This document shows, in pieces, positions 16,418 to 25,473 of a DNA stretch of 64,000 nucleotides. The DNA is taken from contig NC_015580.1 of the NCBI RefSeq assembly GCF_000253255.1, forward strand, positions 1,625,001 to 1,689,000, in the 5' to 3' direction. The stretch is from Novosphingobium sp. PP1Y. Lineage in GTDB: Bacteria > Pseudomonadota > Alphaproteobacteria > Sphingomonadales > Sphingomonadaceae. A program made the position numbers and the translations under genes. A model generated the notes under the pieces. The model was not told where the DNA came from. It worked only from the letters and a program-made list of their open reading frames with translations, and ran no database searches. Numbering within the stretch: the stretch's first letter is position 1; the number at the start of each line of letters is the position of its first letter.

Positions 16418-18589
16418 TTAAAACTTGACTTCGACCGTCGCGCCAACTTTGCGCGGCTGTTCGTAGAAACCGTCGTTCGAAAGGGCGCCAGGACGCATCG
16501 TCTGGAAGACCTTCTCGTTGGTCAGGTTGGTCGCCCAAATCGAGAACTTCCAGTTCTCGCTCTCGGGCGTCCAGGAAGCCGACAGGTTGGTCAGCGAGTA
16601 GGCTTTCTGCGAGAAGTTGTTGGCGAAATCGTAGTAGAGGCGCGAGCTGAACGAAAGATTGCCGTTGAGCGACAGGCGGCCACCCGCCAGGTCGTGCCCC
16701 CAGTCAAAACCGACATTACCGGACCACTCGGGCGCCCGGGTCATGACGTTGCCCGAGGCATCCAGCGTCACGACGGTATTTCCGCCGTCAACCCGCGAGA
16801 TAAAGCCCTGCGCCGCGATGAAATCCTTGTAGCGAGCGTGGGTATAGGCCAGGGCGCCGCGCAGCTTCAGATCGCTGGTCGGTGCCACGGTCAATTCCAG
16901 TTCGCCGCCATAGATTTCCGCATTGGCAGCATTCTGGAGGATGTAACCCGCTCCGAGGTTATCCTTCGACTGAAGCTGAAGGTTCTTGTAGTCGTAGTAA
17001 TATGTCGCAAGGTTGACCCGCAGCCAATTGAACGGGTCCGACTTGATCCCGAATTCGGCGGCCTTGATCTCTTCAGGCTCGACCGGCACGCTGCGGGTAC
17101 TGGCCATGTTGTAGACACCGCTCTTGAAAGCGGTGCTCCAGCTCGCATAGACGTTCGTGGTGTTGTTGATTTCGTAACGAAGGCCAACCTTGTAATTGAA
17201 CTTGTTGAACGTCTTGTCGACGTTGTTGACGACCAGGTTGCCATTCACCGTCTGCGAGAATTCACGCTTTTCCGTGGTGTAACGACCGCCGAGATTGACG
17301 AACAGGCCGGGCGTGGCCTCATAGGTCACGTCGGCAAAACCCGCGAAGGAGCGGCCGCCGAGGTCCGGTTCGAGAGTCGGCCCGGCGAGGGGGAGGGTGG
17401 GATTCGCGGCCGTCCATGGTTGGAGGAAAGAGCTGCCCCCGAACTGGTAAAAATAGCCGCCCACCAGCCATTGAAATGGCCCGGGGTTCGCCGAACTGAG
17501 CTTGATTTCCTGGCTGCCTGATTCTGCGTTGAAGATGGCCGGAAAGTTTCCAAGACGCAGGTTCGACGCGTCCGAATCGGTGGTCTGGGTCCAGCGCAGG
17601 TTCAGGAAACCGCTGGTGGTTTCCAGGTTGACTGCGCCCAGATCGAGTTTGGTGTGCAGGGCGAATGTCCAGCGCCGCAGGTTCAGCAGGGGAACCTCGG
17701 TCAACGACGCCTGCCACGGGCCGGTGGGCAGAATGACGCCGGTGAAGCGGCGCCCGGCGGTGTTGCCATCGACCGGCTGGGGTGAATTGGTCGTGCTCTG
17801 CTGGTCGAAGAATTCACCGGTCAGGACTACCTTGAAATTGTCGGCCGGCTTGAACAGAACCTTGCTGCGCAGATCGATGACCCGCTGGTCGCCAAGGGTG
17901 CCGCCGCGAACCAGATCGTCGATATAGCCATCGTTCTTGCGGAACAGCGCCGACAGGTCGATCGCGGCCTTCTCGCTGATTGGCCCGGTTACATAGAGCC
18001 GGGCATCATAATCACCGGCCTCGCGCCGCATGCGCCCCACCCGCAGCGAAGCCTTGCCGCGGAAATCGAAGCTCGGATCGGGGGTGATGACATTGATCAG
18101 CCCGCCGGTCGCGTTGCGGCCAAAGGTGGTGCCCTGCGGACCGCGCAGTACTTCGACCCGCTCGACCTCGACAAGATCGATCCAGTTCGCGGCGGATTCG
18201 GGCTGATAAACACCATCGATATAGGTGGCGATGTTGGGTTCGTCGCCGATCGAGATGCCGGTCGAACCGACGCCGCGAACCACTGGTTGGAACACGCCCA
18301 TGTTGCGGCTGCCGACAAAGCCGGGGACGACCTGGGTCAGCGTGCGGACGGTCGAGACGTCGGCCGATTGCAGGGCATCGCCGCCGATTGCCGTCACTGC
18401 CACCGGCACTTGCTGCAGTCTTGCTTCGCGGCGGGTTGCGGTAACGACGATATCTTCGATACCGGTCGTTGCCTGCTCGTCCTCGGGTTGGGCGGCCGCT
18501 GTATCCTGGGCTTGTACGACCGAAGAAAAAAGCGACTGCGCCAGAACGACCGTTGCAGTTGCGAACAAGCGTACTTTGAACCTTTTCAT
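16418..18589 (-). CDS. TonB-dependent outer-membrane receptor
   Basis: The 723-residue protein starts at ATG 18589 after a GGAGAGGG ribosome site. It has a signal peptide ending VVQAQ, a TonB-box-like GIEDIVVTATRREARLQQ, the plug motif VLRGPQGTTFGRNATGGLINV and a C-terminal barrel ending in TVEVKF. The plug sequence is the common sphingomonad type used for aromatic and other carbon sources. It is first of two adjacent receptor genes; an AT-rich stretch with GTTGTGCAATTT around 18605-18620 lies just upstream and may hold its promoter. Confidence 0.93.
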   Translation of the reverse strand: MKRFKVRLFATATVVLAQSLFSSVVQAQDTAAAQPEDEQATTGIEDIVVTATRREARLQQVPVAVTAIGGDALQSADVSTVRTLTQVVPGFVGSRNMGVFQPVVRGVGSTGISIGDEPNIATYIDGVYQPESAANWIDLVEVERVEVLRGPQGTTFGRNATGGLINVITPDPSFDFRGKASLRVGRMRREAGDYDARLYVTGPISEKAAIDLSALFRKNDGYIDDLVRGGTLGDQRVIDLRSKVLFKPADNFKVVLTGEFFDQQSTTNSPQPVDGNTAGRRFTGVILPTGPWQASLTEVPLLNLRRWTFALHTKLDLGAVNLETTSGFLNLRWTQTTDSDASNLRLGNFPAIFNAESGSQEIKLSSANPGPFQWLVGGYFYQFGGSSFLQPWTAANPTLPLAGPTLEPDLGGRSFAGFADVTYEATPGLFVNLGGRYTTEKREFSQTVNGNLVVNNVDKTFNKFNYKVGLRYEINNTTNVYASWSTAFKSGVYNMASTRSVPVEPEEIKAAEFGIKSDPFNWLRVNLATYYYDYKNLQLQSKDNLGAGYILQNAANAEIYGGELELTVAPTSDLKLRGALAYTHARYKDFIAAQGFISRVDGGNTVVTLDASGNVMTRAPEWSGNVGFDWGHDLAGGRLSLNGNLSFSSRLYYDFANNFSQKAYSLTNLSASWTPESENWKFSIWATNLTNEKVFQTMRPGALSNDGFYEQPRKVGATVEVKF

Positions 18590-18639
18590 TTTCCCTCTCC
18601 CTGCGTTGTGCAATTTATTATATTGGCTCATTAACTAAA

Positions 18640-19233
18640 CTATTTTTGTTGTGAAATATACTCTTGCAGAAAATCCAGGCGGTCATTGCCCCAGAATATT
18701 TCATCGTCGACAAACATCAATGGCGCGCCGAACACGCCTCGCTGGTAGGCCAGGCTGCGGGCCTTGCGGTATTCGTTTTGGCCGATCGGCGATTCCACGA
18801 AGGCAATCAGCCCCTCTGGGTCAAGGCCGGCTTCCGTTGCGCAGGCGCGCAGCTCTGCGCGGTCGCCCGGATCGATGCCCTGTCCCCAGATGCGATTGAA
18901 GGCGGCGGTGACATAGGCGCCCGCCTTGCCCTGCTCGCGCGCGTAAAGCGTGGCGCAATTCCAGTCGGCGCAGGCAAAGCTGGCCGGAAACCGCAAGGGG
19001 ACGTCGTACTTGCGGGCCCAGCGGTTGAGGTCCGCCATCATCACCTTGATCTTGGGGGCGACCTCGCGATTGGACGGGCCGTAGTTCCCCGCCGCGATCT
19101 TCGCCTCGGGGATATCGATCGGGCAATATTCGAGTTCGTAACCGGCCTTGCGGGCAATATCGGGCAGCTTCAGCTGCGCGAGGTAGCTGAAGGGACTGAT
19201 GAAGTCGAAATAGAAGTCAATCTTGCGGGTCAT
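18640..19233 (-). CDS. nahD: 2-hydroxychromene-2-carboxylate isomerase
   Basis: The 197-residue protein of the DsbA/kappa-GST-like fold has the family N-terminus FYFDFISPFSYLA, where the Ser corresponds to the catalytic serine of NahD, and the C-terminal GVFGAPLMFVDDEIFWGNDRLDFL. It isomerises 2-hydroxychromene-2-carboxylate to trans-o-hydroxybenzylidenepyruvate in naphthalene catabolism, the substrate of the NahE-type aldolase at 49214. Its first four bases overlap the end of the preceding RHO alpha gene, so it is the last gene of the extradiol-ferredoxin-oxygenase operon. Confidence 0.92.
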   Translation of the reverse strand: MTRKIDFYFDFISPFSYLAQLKLPDIARKAGYELEYCPIDIPEAKIAAGNYGPSNREVAPKIKVMMADLNRWARKYDVPLRFPASFACADWNCATLYAREQGKAGAYVTAAFNRIWGQGIDPGDRAELRACATEAGLDPEGLIAFVESPIGQNEYRKARSLAYQRGVFGAPLMFVDDEIFWGNDRLDFLQEYISQQK

Positions 19234-20492
19234 CGCGCGGTCTCGAAGCCGACCAGCTTCTCGTAATTGTCCCAGAAGCCGACAATGGCGCCTTCAGTGA
19301 CAAGGTGGTCGGCATCTTCGGCGCGGCCACCGCCCATGGCGATGAACGAGGTCGCCTGCTGCTCGCCGACGATTGCGTTCTGCACGATTTCGACCGCTTC
19401 GCCGTCTTCCATCGAAATCAGGCCGGCCGGACCGATCAGATTGGTCTGCTTGCGCCGGATTGCCTGCATTTCGGCGTCGTCGTCGGCATAGCCGAAGTGG
19501 GTCCAGACCAGCTCGAAGGCCTCCGGCCCCTTGGGCACGATCTGCCGCACCGCAAGCGTGTTCTGGATCTGCTGGAGGACGAGGTTCGGGAACACCGCAA
19601 GGATAACCAGGGTAATGCCGTCCTCGAATTCCTGGCGGCCCTTGAGCAGCGACATGTCCTGCAGCTTGAACTCGGTATCGAAGGTCCGGGAATCGCCATA
19701 GGCCTGCTTGTCAGCAGTCTCGTCGTTGCTGGCGGCGATCGAATAGAGCAGCGAATGCCGCTTTTCGGTATCCATCACCGACTTGCCGGTCTGGGTCGAG
19801 CGATAGAGGCCGAACGTGTTGTGGAACAGGTGCAAGAGGCTGGCGTGATAGGGATCGCGGGTATTCTCGGCATAGAGCTTCCAGTTGCCGTGAACATATT
19901 GCCGCTGGTCGCCCAGCACCTTGATCGGCTTGTGCATGATCCGTTCGACATGCTCGACCACCAGCGGGCCGAGAAAATCGTTCAGGGGCACCACGCTTTG
20001 CGAAAAGCTCGCGAAGACCAGCCCGCCGACGATCCCGACGCGCAGCTGCTTGAGGCCGTGCTGCTTCATGTCGAAATCGCCGGGCATGCCGCCCTGGCCC
20101 TTGAGACCCCGGCGAAACGGCACCCCGATCAGATTGCCGGCGAGGTCATAGGCCCATTGGTGGTACACGCATTCGAGGTTCGGACGATTGCCGCGCAGTT
20201 CGCGGCAGACCAGGGCGCCGCGATGGGCGCAGCGGTTGACCACGACATGAACGGCGCCGTCCGCAGCCCTGGTAACGATGACCGGCGTTTCGCCAATGAA
20301 CGTCGATTTGAAATCGCCAGCTTCCGGGATTTCCGCTTCGAGCGCGACGAACGACCAGTTCTCGCCCTGGAAGATCTTTTCCTGCTCGCGCGCGTGATAT
20401 TCCGGGTCGGTGAAGACCCGATAGGGAACCCGGCGACCAGTTCCGGTTGCGGTCTTCGAGAGGTTCTCACCTAGCACAGCTGTGTCGGTCAT
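19230..20492 (-). CDS. Rieske oxygenase alpha subunit, salicylate/anthranilate hydroxylase type
   Basis: From ATG 20492 the protein has 420 residues. The Rieske cluster ligands are C88, H90, C108 and H111 (CAHRGALVC and CVYHQW). The mononuclear iron site is D213-x2-H216-x4-H221 in RDPYHASLLH. The shorter length, the GVPFRRGLKGQGG segment and ISMEDGEAVEIVQ tail match sphingomonad one-component-shared salicylate 1-hydroxylases (AhdA1 group) and NagG/AndAc relatives. It probably makes catechol from salicylate or a substituted salicylate, using the ferredoxin encoded two genes upstream and the reductase at 46990. The matching beta subunit precedes it. Confidence 0.9.
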   Translation of the reverse strand: MTDTAVLGENLSKTATGTGRRVPYRVFTDPEYHAREQEKIFQGENWSFVALEAEIPEAGDFKSTFIGETPVIVTRAADGAVHVVVNRCAHRGALVCRELRGNRPNLECVYHQWAYDLAGNLIGVPFRRGLKGQGGMPGDFDMKQHGLKQLRVGIVGGLVFASFSQSVVPLNDFLGPLVVEHVERIMHKPIKVLGDQRQYVHGNWKLYAENTRDPYHASLLHLFHNTFGLYRSTQTGKSVMDTEKRHSLLYSIAASNDETADKQAYGDSRTFDTEFKLQDMSLLKGRQEFEDGITLVILAVFPNLVLQQIQNTLAVRQIVPKGPEAFELVWTHFGYADDDAEMQAIRRKQTNLIGPAGLISMEDGEAVEIVQNAIVGEQQATSFIAMGGGRAEDADHLVTEGAIVGFWDNYEKLVGFETAR

Positions 20493-20513
20493 GGTCAAAA
20501 TCCTGGTCGCGGA

Positions 20514-21002
20514 CTAAATCGGGCGAACCATCATCGTGTCGATGAGGTTGGTATCGAAAACGGCGATCTTCGAACGGAACATCGGGCGTTCGCCCGACAG
20601 ATCGATCTCGTCGATATATTTGCCTGAATTGTAGATCGTGGTGCGTCCGTCAGTGCGGGTCATGAGGACCGCGTAGTTGGTTTGCGCCTTGGCGAGCGTT
20701 CCAGTTGTGGAAACGACCCGGGTCGGACCGAGAATATGACGGTAGGCATGAACCGGAAAGATATTGGCCTTGCGCAGGGACACGATGCGATCCACCAGCA
20801 TGCCGCGGCTGTCGCAATAAATCGCGGCCGAAACCATGTTTCGCTCGAAATTTTCGCGCGCGATCACGGTATAGACGCAGTCCGAAACAAACAGTTCCGG
20901 CCATTCTTCCAGGCGATCGTCGTCGATGAGTTCGGCGTAGAGCGCGTTGAGCTCGGTCGCGAGCTGCTGGATTTCGAAGCGTGCAGGAGCGTCGGCTAGC
21001 AT
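20514..21002 (-). CDS. Rieske oxygenase beta subunit, salicylate hydroxylase type
   Basis: The 162-residue protein has the small-subunit fold motifs ALYAELIDDDRLEEWPELF, AAIYCDSRGMLVDRI and the C-terminal YNSGKYIDEIDL. It packs with the alpha subunit encoded immediately downstream (19230-20492). Its start abuts the ferredoxin stop with no spacer. The related beta subunit at 26741 shares the CDS[RK]GMLVDR motif, showing that the two oxygenases are paralogues. Confidence 0.9.
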   Translation of the reverse strand: MLADAPARFEIQQLATELNALYAELIDDDRLEEWPELFVSDCVYTVIARENFERNMVSAAIYCDSRGMLVDRIVSLRKANIFPVHAYRHILGPTRVVSTTGTLAKAQTNYAVLMTRTDGRTTIYNSGKYIDEIDLSGERPMFRSKIAVFDTNLIDTMMVRPI

Positions 21003-21329
21003 TCAGGCGCTCCCTTCGGGCTTGTCGATGCAAACCCAGCCGTCTTCGATCGTGACGGAATAGGTCCTGAGCGGAATCTGGCAGGGAAAGGCCTTGGCCG
21101 CGCCGGTCGCGATGTCGAACGAACCGCCGTGGAACGGGCATTCGATGAGCCCGCCGTCCTGGTAGCCATCGGTCAACATGGCATTGCCATGCGTGCACAG
21201 ATTGTCGGTGACGAACACATCGCCATCGACGTTGTAGACCGCAAGCGCAGGCATCTGTTCCTGGTAAACCGCGACCGGTTCACCGTCCTTGACGTCTGCC
21301 ACTTGGCAAAGGCGCAATTTGTTCGACAT
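21003..21329 (-). CDS. bphA3: Rieske-type [2Fe-2S] ferredoxin shared by ring-hydroxylating oxygenases
   Basis: The 108-residue protein has Rieske ligands C45 and H47 (CTHGNA) and C64 and H67 (CPFHGG), the size of BphA3/NahAb/PhnA3 ferredoxins. It is the only Rieske ferredoxin in the window, against seven RHO alpha subunits, so it very likely serves several of them, as described for Sphingomonas/Sphingobium strains. Electrons would come from the FAD reductase at 46990-48231. It lies between the extradiol dioxygenase and the oxygenase beta subunit in one leftward operon. Confidence 0.92.
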   Translation of the reverse strand: MSNKLRLCQVADVKDGEPVAVYQEQMPALAVYNVDGDVFVTDNLCTHGNAMLTDGYQDGGLIECPFHGGSFDIATGAAKAFPCQIPLRTYSVTIEDGWVCIDKPEGSA

Positions 21330-21379
21330 GGCGTCTGGCAATTCCAATCTGGGTTCTGGACAAGCGATCGAATGGGCGA

Positions 21380-22279
21380 TCAGCCGAGGGGAATATCCAT
21401 TCCGTAGCCCGCAGCCTCGTTGCCGTGACCGAAGATGTCGCGGGTGTAATATTCTTGCTGGCTCGGGGCCTTGCGGGCACCCCAGCCGAACTCCCACAGC
21501 CAGCCCGACGGGTTGGCGCAGTAGAAGGTCAGCGCCTGGTCGTTTGCGTGCTTGCCGAGTTGCAGGGCGACGTCGATCTTGCGGGCCCGCACAATGTCAT
21601 GCGCGAGGCCGAGATCGTCGAGGTCGGTATATTCGAACATCAGGTGGTTGATGCGTTTTTCCATCGGGCCAAGCCCGAAGGCGATCGAATGCTGCCGCTC
21701 GTTGCAGTGCATGAAGTACGGCTGCGCCACCATCCCGTTGGGCAGCTGCAGGTGATACTCGACCGACCCGCGCAGTCCCAGCAGGCCATAGAACGCCGCT
21801 GCCGCCGCAACATCGTCCTGGCGCAGGATGCAGTGGCCGATCCCTTCGGAGCCGGTCAGGAACCTGCCGAACATCGGGCGCCCGGGGTGGAAGGGCTTGT
21901 GGGTGTCGACCTGGGGTGCGTAAAAGATTTCGGTCGGATTTCCGCCGGGATCGGCCAGCTTGGCAAGGCCGAGCACGCGCCGTTCGCGCGCTTCGGCTTC
22001 GCTCGCCACTTCAACCGCGATTCCGGCGGCAGCCAGCTGTGCCACCATGGCGTCGAATTCCACCGGACCGGCAACGCGCCAGCCAAGATAGGCAAGATCA
22101 TCGGTATCACCGGCATGCAGGGCAATGCGATGGTGCCACTGGTCCATGCGCAGATAAAGGCAGTCACCTTCACCCTCATCGACGATCTCCATGCCGGCGA
22201 CTTCGGCAGCATAACTGCGCCACGCATCAAGGTCGGTGACGGTCAACCCGAGGTAACCGAGTTCCGTGACTGCTACCAT
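21380..22279 (-). CDS. bphC: Type I extradiol dioxygenase (2,3-dihydroxybiphenyl/1,2-dihydroxynaphthalene type)
   Basis: The 299-residue two-domain vicinal oxygen chelate enzyme has iron ligands His in GIGHCILRQ, His in KRINHLMFEY and Glu in WLWEFGWG. It begins ELGYLGLTVTDLDAW, as in BphC/NahC/PhnC. It should cleave a bicyclic or polycyclic catechol, giving the substrate for NahD (naphthalene type) or for a C-C hydrolase (biphenyl type). ATG 22279 has a GGGAGAGAAGG ribosome site. It is the first gene of the leftward operon and is divergent from the benzoate-type oxygenase at 22570. Confidence 0.92.
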   Translation of the reverse strand: MVAVTELGYLGLTVTDLDAWRSYAAEVAGMEIVDEGEGDCLYLRMDQWHHRIALHAGDTDDLAYLGWRVAGPVEFDAMVAQLAAAGIAVEVASEAEARERRVLGLAKLADPGGNPTEIFYAPQVDTHKPFHPGRPMFGRFLTGSEGIGHCILRQDDVAAAAAFYGLLGLRGSVEYHLQLPNGMVAQPYFMHCNERQHSIAFGLGPMEKRINHLMFEYTDLDDLGLAHDIVRARKIDVALQLGKHANDQALTFYCANPSGWLWEFGWGARKAPSQQEYYTRDIFGHGNEAAGYGMDIPLG

Positions 22280-22569
22280 TTGCCTTCTCTCCCAGAGGAC
22301 GCGGTTCGCGTGTCGCCGAACCGTCATCGCCGATTATTTTGACGCCGACTCTTGCCGACCGAGTCGAGGCGATAGTCGATAGTTCTCCATAGTGCAATAC
22401 GTTGCACTGGGTAATTTGTTGGTGTAGGAAGTTCGCAACAGAAGGTCGGTCCAGCGATTCGTCCGTGATGCGCGGACGGCGTGGAGCCGGGTTCGTGAGC
22501 ACCGCCAAGGTGTTCGGCCAGCCAGCGAAAGCCGTCCGTGCGGCTTCCGCTTATTGGGAGTGGAGCGTT
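22280..22569. promoter_or_regulatory. Divergent promoter region with perfect AGTGCAA-TACG-TTGCACT palindrome
   Basis: This 290-base gap between bphC (leftward) and the benzoate-type oxygenase (rightward) holds an 18-base inverted repeat at 22391-22408. Each arm contains TTGCAC reading outwards; on each strand a 17-base spacer leads to TAGGAA or TATCGC, so the palindrome could hold both -35 boxes. It also resembles one half of the recurrent TTGYA element. The rest has no gene that I can support. Confidence 0.45.
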
Positions 22570-23982
22570 ATGGAAGCCGCAGAGAAGCGTGTCGGCCGGA
22601 TTGCCGATTTGCAAGCGATCAAACAACGACTGAAATCGTGGCTCGTCAAGGATCAGGCGAGGGGAATCTTCCAGATCGACCGTGCCGCTTTCACCGATAC
22701 CGAACTGTTCGATATCGAGATGAAATACATTTTCGAGCGCAACTGGATCTTCCTTGCGCACGAAAGCCAGGTCGCCAAGCCCCACGATTTCCTGACCACC
22801 AAGATCGGGCGATTCCCGGTGATCATCACCCGGGACCGTTCGGGGACGGTCCGTGGGCTGGTCAACGCCTGCGCTCACCGCGGCGCCAAGGTGTGCCGGG
22901 AGAAAGCCGGCAACAAGAAGACTTTCATGTGTCCTTTCCACGGTTGGACCTATTCGTCCGCAGGCGACCTTCTTGACGTCACCGAGGAAGCGGCAGGGGG
23001 ATATGGACCCGGTTTCGACCGCGCCGATTTCGGGCTTCCCCAGATCGCCCGGCTCGAAATCTACCGCGGCTTCATCTTTGGCAGCCTGTCGGACGATGTC
23101 TTGCCGCTTGAGGAATATCTGGCCGGTTCGAAGGCGTTCATCGACTTGCTGGTGGACCAGTCGCAGCACGGCGAGATGGAGGTTCTTCCCGGCTCCACCC
23201 GCTATCGCTACAAGGGCAACTGGAAAATGCAGGTCGAGAATGGGCTCGACGGCTACCATGTGGCCACCGTTCACGGCAATTATTTCATGACGGTCCAGCG
23301 CCGCGTCGAAGGCGCTTCGAAGAATGATACCAAGGCGATCGATTTTGCGAATTTCAACCAGCAGGATGGCGGCTCGTTTTCCTTCCACAACGGACATTCG
23401 GTGCTTTGGGCCGACTACGCCAATTTCAGGGACCGGCCAAACTTTGACGTGCTCGACTGGATCGTGGATACCCATGGCGATGAAAAGGCGCTGTGGATGA
23501 ACAAGCGGATCCGCAACCTGCAGCTTTTCCCCAATGTCTTCCTGATGGATCAGACCAGCACGCAGATCAGGATCATTCAGCCGATCTCCGTCGATGAGAC
23601 CGAGGTCACGACCTATTGCGTCGCGCCGGTTGGTGAAAGCGCCGCGGCCCGGGCGCTGAGGATCCGGCAGTATGAGGACTTCTTCAATGCCAGCGGCATG
23701 GCGACGCCGGACGACCTGACTGAATTCAACAACTGCCAGGCCGGGTTTGGCGCGGGAGAAGGGCGGATGAACGACATGTCGCGCGGCGCGACGCGCTGGA
23801 CCAAAGACGCCGGGCAATTCGGTGCTGCGCTTGCGGTGGATGCGGTGATGAGCAGTCCGGCGGTGGCCGACGAGGGGCTCTATGTTGCCATCCACGACGA
23901 ATGGATCAGCCGGATGAACACCGCGATCGACCAGGAGACCGCAGAATTGATTGCCAAGGGCGATCTGGAGTTGGCGCGATGA
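22570..23982 (+). CDS. xylX: Benzoate/toluate 1,2-dioxygenase-type Rieske oxygenase alpha subunit
   Basis: The 470-residue protein has Rieske ligands C101, H103, C121 and H124 (CAHRGAKVC, CPFHGW) and an iron site D227-x2-H230-x4-H235 (LDGYHVATVHG). The TYSSAGDLLDV, GYGPGFDRADFGL and C-terminal ARGATRW-like features are those of BenA/XylX/AntA. The enzyme would convert benzoate or a methylbenzoate to the cis-diol carboxylate. ATG 22570 follows GGAG; upstream in-frame codons lack family similarity. No BenC-type reductase gene is nearby, so it may use the shared ferredoxin system. The diol dehydrogenase may be the BenD-type SDR at 48248 or the PdxA-like protein two genes downstream. Confidence 0.9.
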   Translation: MEAAEKRVGRIADLQAIKQRLKSWLVKDQARGIFQIDRAAFTDTELFDIEMKYIFERNWIFLAHESQVAKPHDFLTTKIGRFPVIITRDRSGTVRGLVNACAHRGAKVCREKAGNKKTFMCPFHGWTYSSAGDLLDVTEEAAGGYGPGFDRADFGLPQIARLEIYRGFIFGSLSDDVLPLEEYLAGSKAFIDLLVDQSQHGEMEVLPGSTRYRYKGNWKMQVENGLDGYHVATVHGNYFMTVQRRVEGASKNDTKAIDFANFNQQDGGSFSFHNGHSVLWADYANFRDRPNFDVLDWIVDTHGDEKALWMNKRIRNLQLFPNVFLMDQTSTQIRIIQPISVDETEVTTYCVAPVGESAAARALRIRQYEDFFNASGMATPDDLTEFNNCQAGFGAGEGRMNDMSRGATRWTKDAGQFGAALAVDAVMSSPAVADEGLYVAIHDEWISRMNTAIDQETAELIAKGDLELAR

Positions 23983-24473
23983 CGGCGGCCGATACGCAGT
24001 GGCTGGCCGTTTGCCGCTTTCTCGGCCGCGAGGCGGTTGCGCTCGACGAAAAGGACTGGGACACTTGGCTGTCGCTCTATGCGGAAGACGCGGAATACTG
24101 GGTTCCGGCCTGGGATGATCGCGAGCGTCTGACCGCCGATCCGCAGCGCGAAATCTCGCTGATCTATTACCACAATCGCGGCGGTCTTGAGGATCGTGTC
24201 TTTCGCATCCGCACTGGGCGGTCCTCGGCAAGCACGCCTGGCGCGCGCACTTCCCACATGTTCACACTGCTATCGACTGAAGATGCCGATGGTCTGGTGC
24301 GGGCGCGCACGTCGTGGACGGTGACGTCGGTGCTCGATGGGGTGGTAACCGTCTACAGCGGATCGGCCTTCTACGATCTTGAGCCGGTCGGCGGAAGTTT
24401 TGTGATCAAGCGCAAGAAGACCGTGATCATCAACGACCTCGCGCAGACCATGCTCGATGTCTACAGCATCTGA
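23979..24473 (+). CDS. xylY: Benzoate/toluate 1,2-dioxygenase-type beta subunit
   Basis: The 164-residue protein has FLGREAVALDEKDWDTWLSLY, ISLIYYHNRGGLEDRVFRI and the C-terminal FVIKRKKTVIINDL, all typical of BenB/XylY. The start overlaps the alpha stop (ATGA), so the two subunits are translationally coupled. It forms the structural small subunit of the ring dioxygenase and has no cofactor ligands of its own. Confidence 0.92.
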   Translation: MTAADTQWLAVCRFLGREAVALDEKDWDTWLSLYAEDAEYWVPAWDDRERLTADPQREISLIYYHNRGGLEDRVFRIRTGRSSASTPGARTSHMFTLLSTEDADGLVRARTSWTVTSVLDGVVTVYSGSAFYDLEPVGGSFVIKRKKTVIINDLAQTMLDVYSI

Positions 24474-24480
24474 TCGGTCC

Positions 24481-25473
24481 ATGTCAGCTTCACCAATGCG
24501 TCCCGTCGTCGGGACCATGATCGGCGATCCTGCCGGGATCGGGCCCGAAGTGACAGTTAAGGCGCTCGCGGACGGATCGGTGCACGAAGTGTCGATACCG
24601 GTGCTGGTCGGCTCGGCTGCGGCGGTGGAGCGTGCTCTCGACATGACCGGGGTCAAGGCACGGGTGCGCCGGATGCGCTCGTTCGAGGCGCCCAGCGACG
24701 AGGCCGGGGTGATCGACGTGATCGACACCGGCGCCTTGCCGGACGGCGTTCTGCCGCTGGGTGAGGATACCGAAGTGGCCGGCCATGCCACTGCGCAATG
24801 GCTGGACGAGTTGGACGGTCTGGCCCGGGACGGGTCCTTCGCCGCTACGATCATGGGGCCGATCAGCACCGGTTCGCTCAAGATGGCCGGAAAACTCGAC
24901 AAGGTCATCAGCCCGACGCCAGGCGAAAGCTATCTGGTGTTGTTGACCGGCCCCTTGCGGGTCGCGCATCTCACCGATCACATGTCGCTGCGTCAGGTGA
25001 TCGACGTCATCACCGCCGATCTCGTGGCCAAGGCGATCGGGCAGGTCAACGATGCCATGCAATCCTGGGGAATCGCCCGTCCTCGTATCGCCGTGGCCGG
25101 GCTCAACCCCCACGCCATGGGTGACGAGGACCGGCTCGCGATTGCCCCGGGGGTCGAGCGGGCGCGGGCATCGGGCATCGCGGTGGAAGGTCCGATTGCA
25201 CCCGATTCGGTGTTCCGCCAGTGCATCGAGGGGCGTTACGACATGGTCCTGGCGATTTTCCACGATCAGGGACACATTGCGGTCAAGACCTGGGGTTTTT
25301 CGGGCAACTGCGTGATCATGATGGGGCCGCCCTATCTGCACATGTCGGTCGCCCATGGTACCGCCTATGACATTGTCGGCACGGGCAAGGCGGACGCGGC
25401 GATGATGCGCAGCGCGATGCGCACCTGCGGCCAGCTCGCATCGGGCCAGGGATTTGTGGGAGAAGCGCAATGA
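24481..25473 (+). CDS. PdxA-family dehydrogenase, likely cis-diol carboxylate dehydrogenase (TphB-like)
   Basis: The 330-residue protein has the PdxA signatures IGDPAGIGPE near the N-terminus, MGPISTGSLKMAG, and metal-binding His167 (LTDHMSL), His211 (GLNPHAMG) and His261 (FHDQGH). True PdxA acts in vitamin B6 synthesis, but PdxA homologues in terephthalate clusters (TphB) dehydrogenate and decarboxylate cis-diol carboxylates. Sitting between two oxygenase pairs, with a 4-base overlap to the next one, it more likely does the latter. ATG 24481 is chosen; 24457 and 24496 are in-frame alternatives and none has a strong ribosome site. Confidence 0.85.
   Translation: MSASPMRPVVGTMIGDPAGIGPEVTVKALADGSVHEVSIPVLVGSAAAVERALDMTGVKARVRRMRSFEAPSDEAGVIDVIDTGALPDGVLPLGEDTEVAGHATAQWLDELDGLARDGSFAATIMGPISTGSLKMAGKLDKVISPTPGESYLVLLTGPLRVAHLTDHMSLRQVIDVITADLVAKAIGQVNDAMQSWGIARPRIAVAGLNPHAMGDEDRLAIAPGVERARASGIAVEGPIAPDSVFRQCIEGRYDMVLAIFHDQGHIAVKTWGFSGNCVIMMGPPYLHMSVAHGTAYDIVGTGKADAAMMRSAMRTCGQLASGQGFVGEAQ

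Noticed and set aside
24481..25473. PdxA-like gene as the vitamin B6 enzyme
   Set aside because: Its overlap with oxygenase genes and the precedent of TphB make a catabolic role more likely, although the motifs alone cannot exclude PdxA activity.
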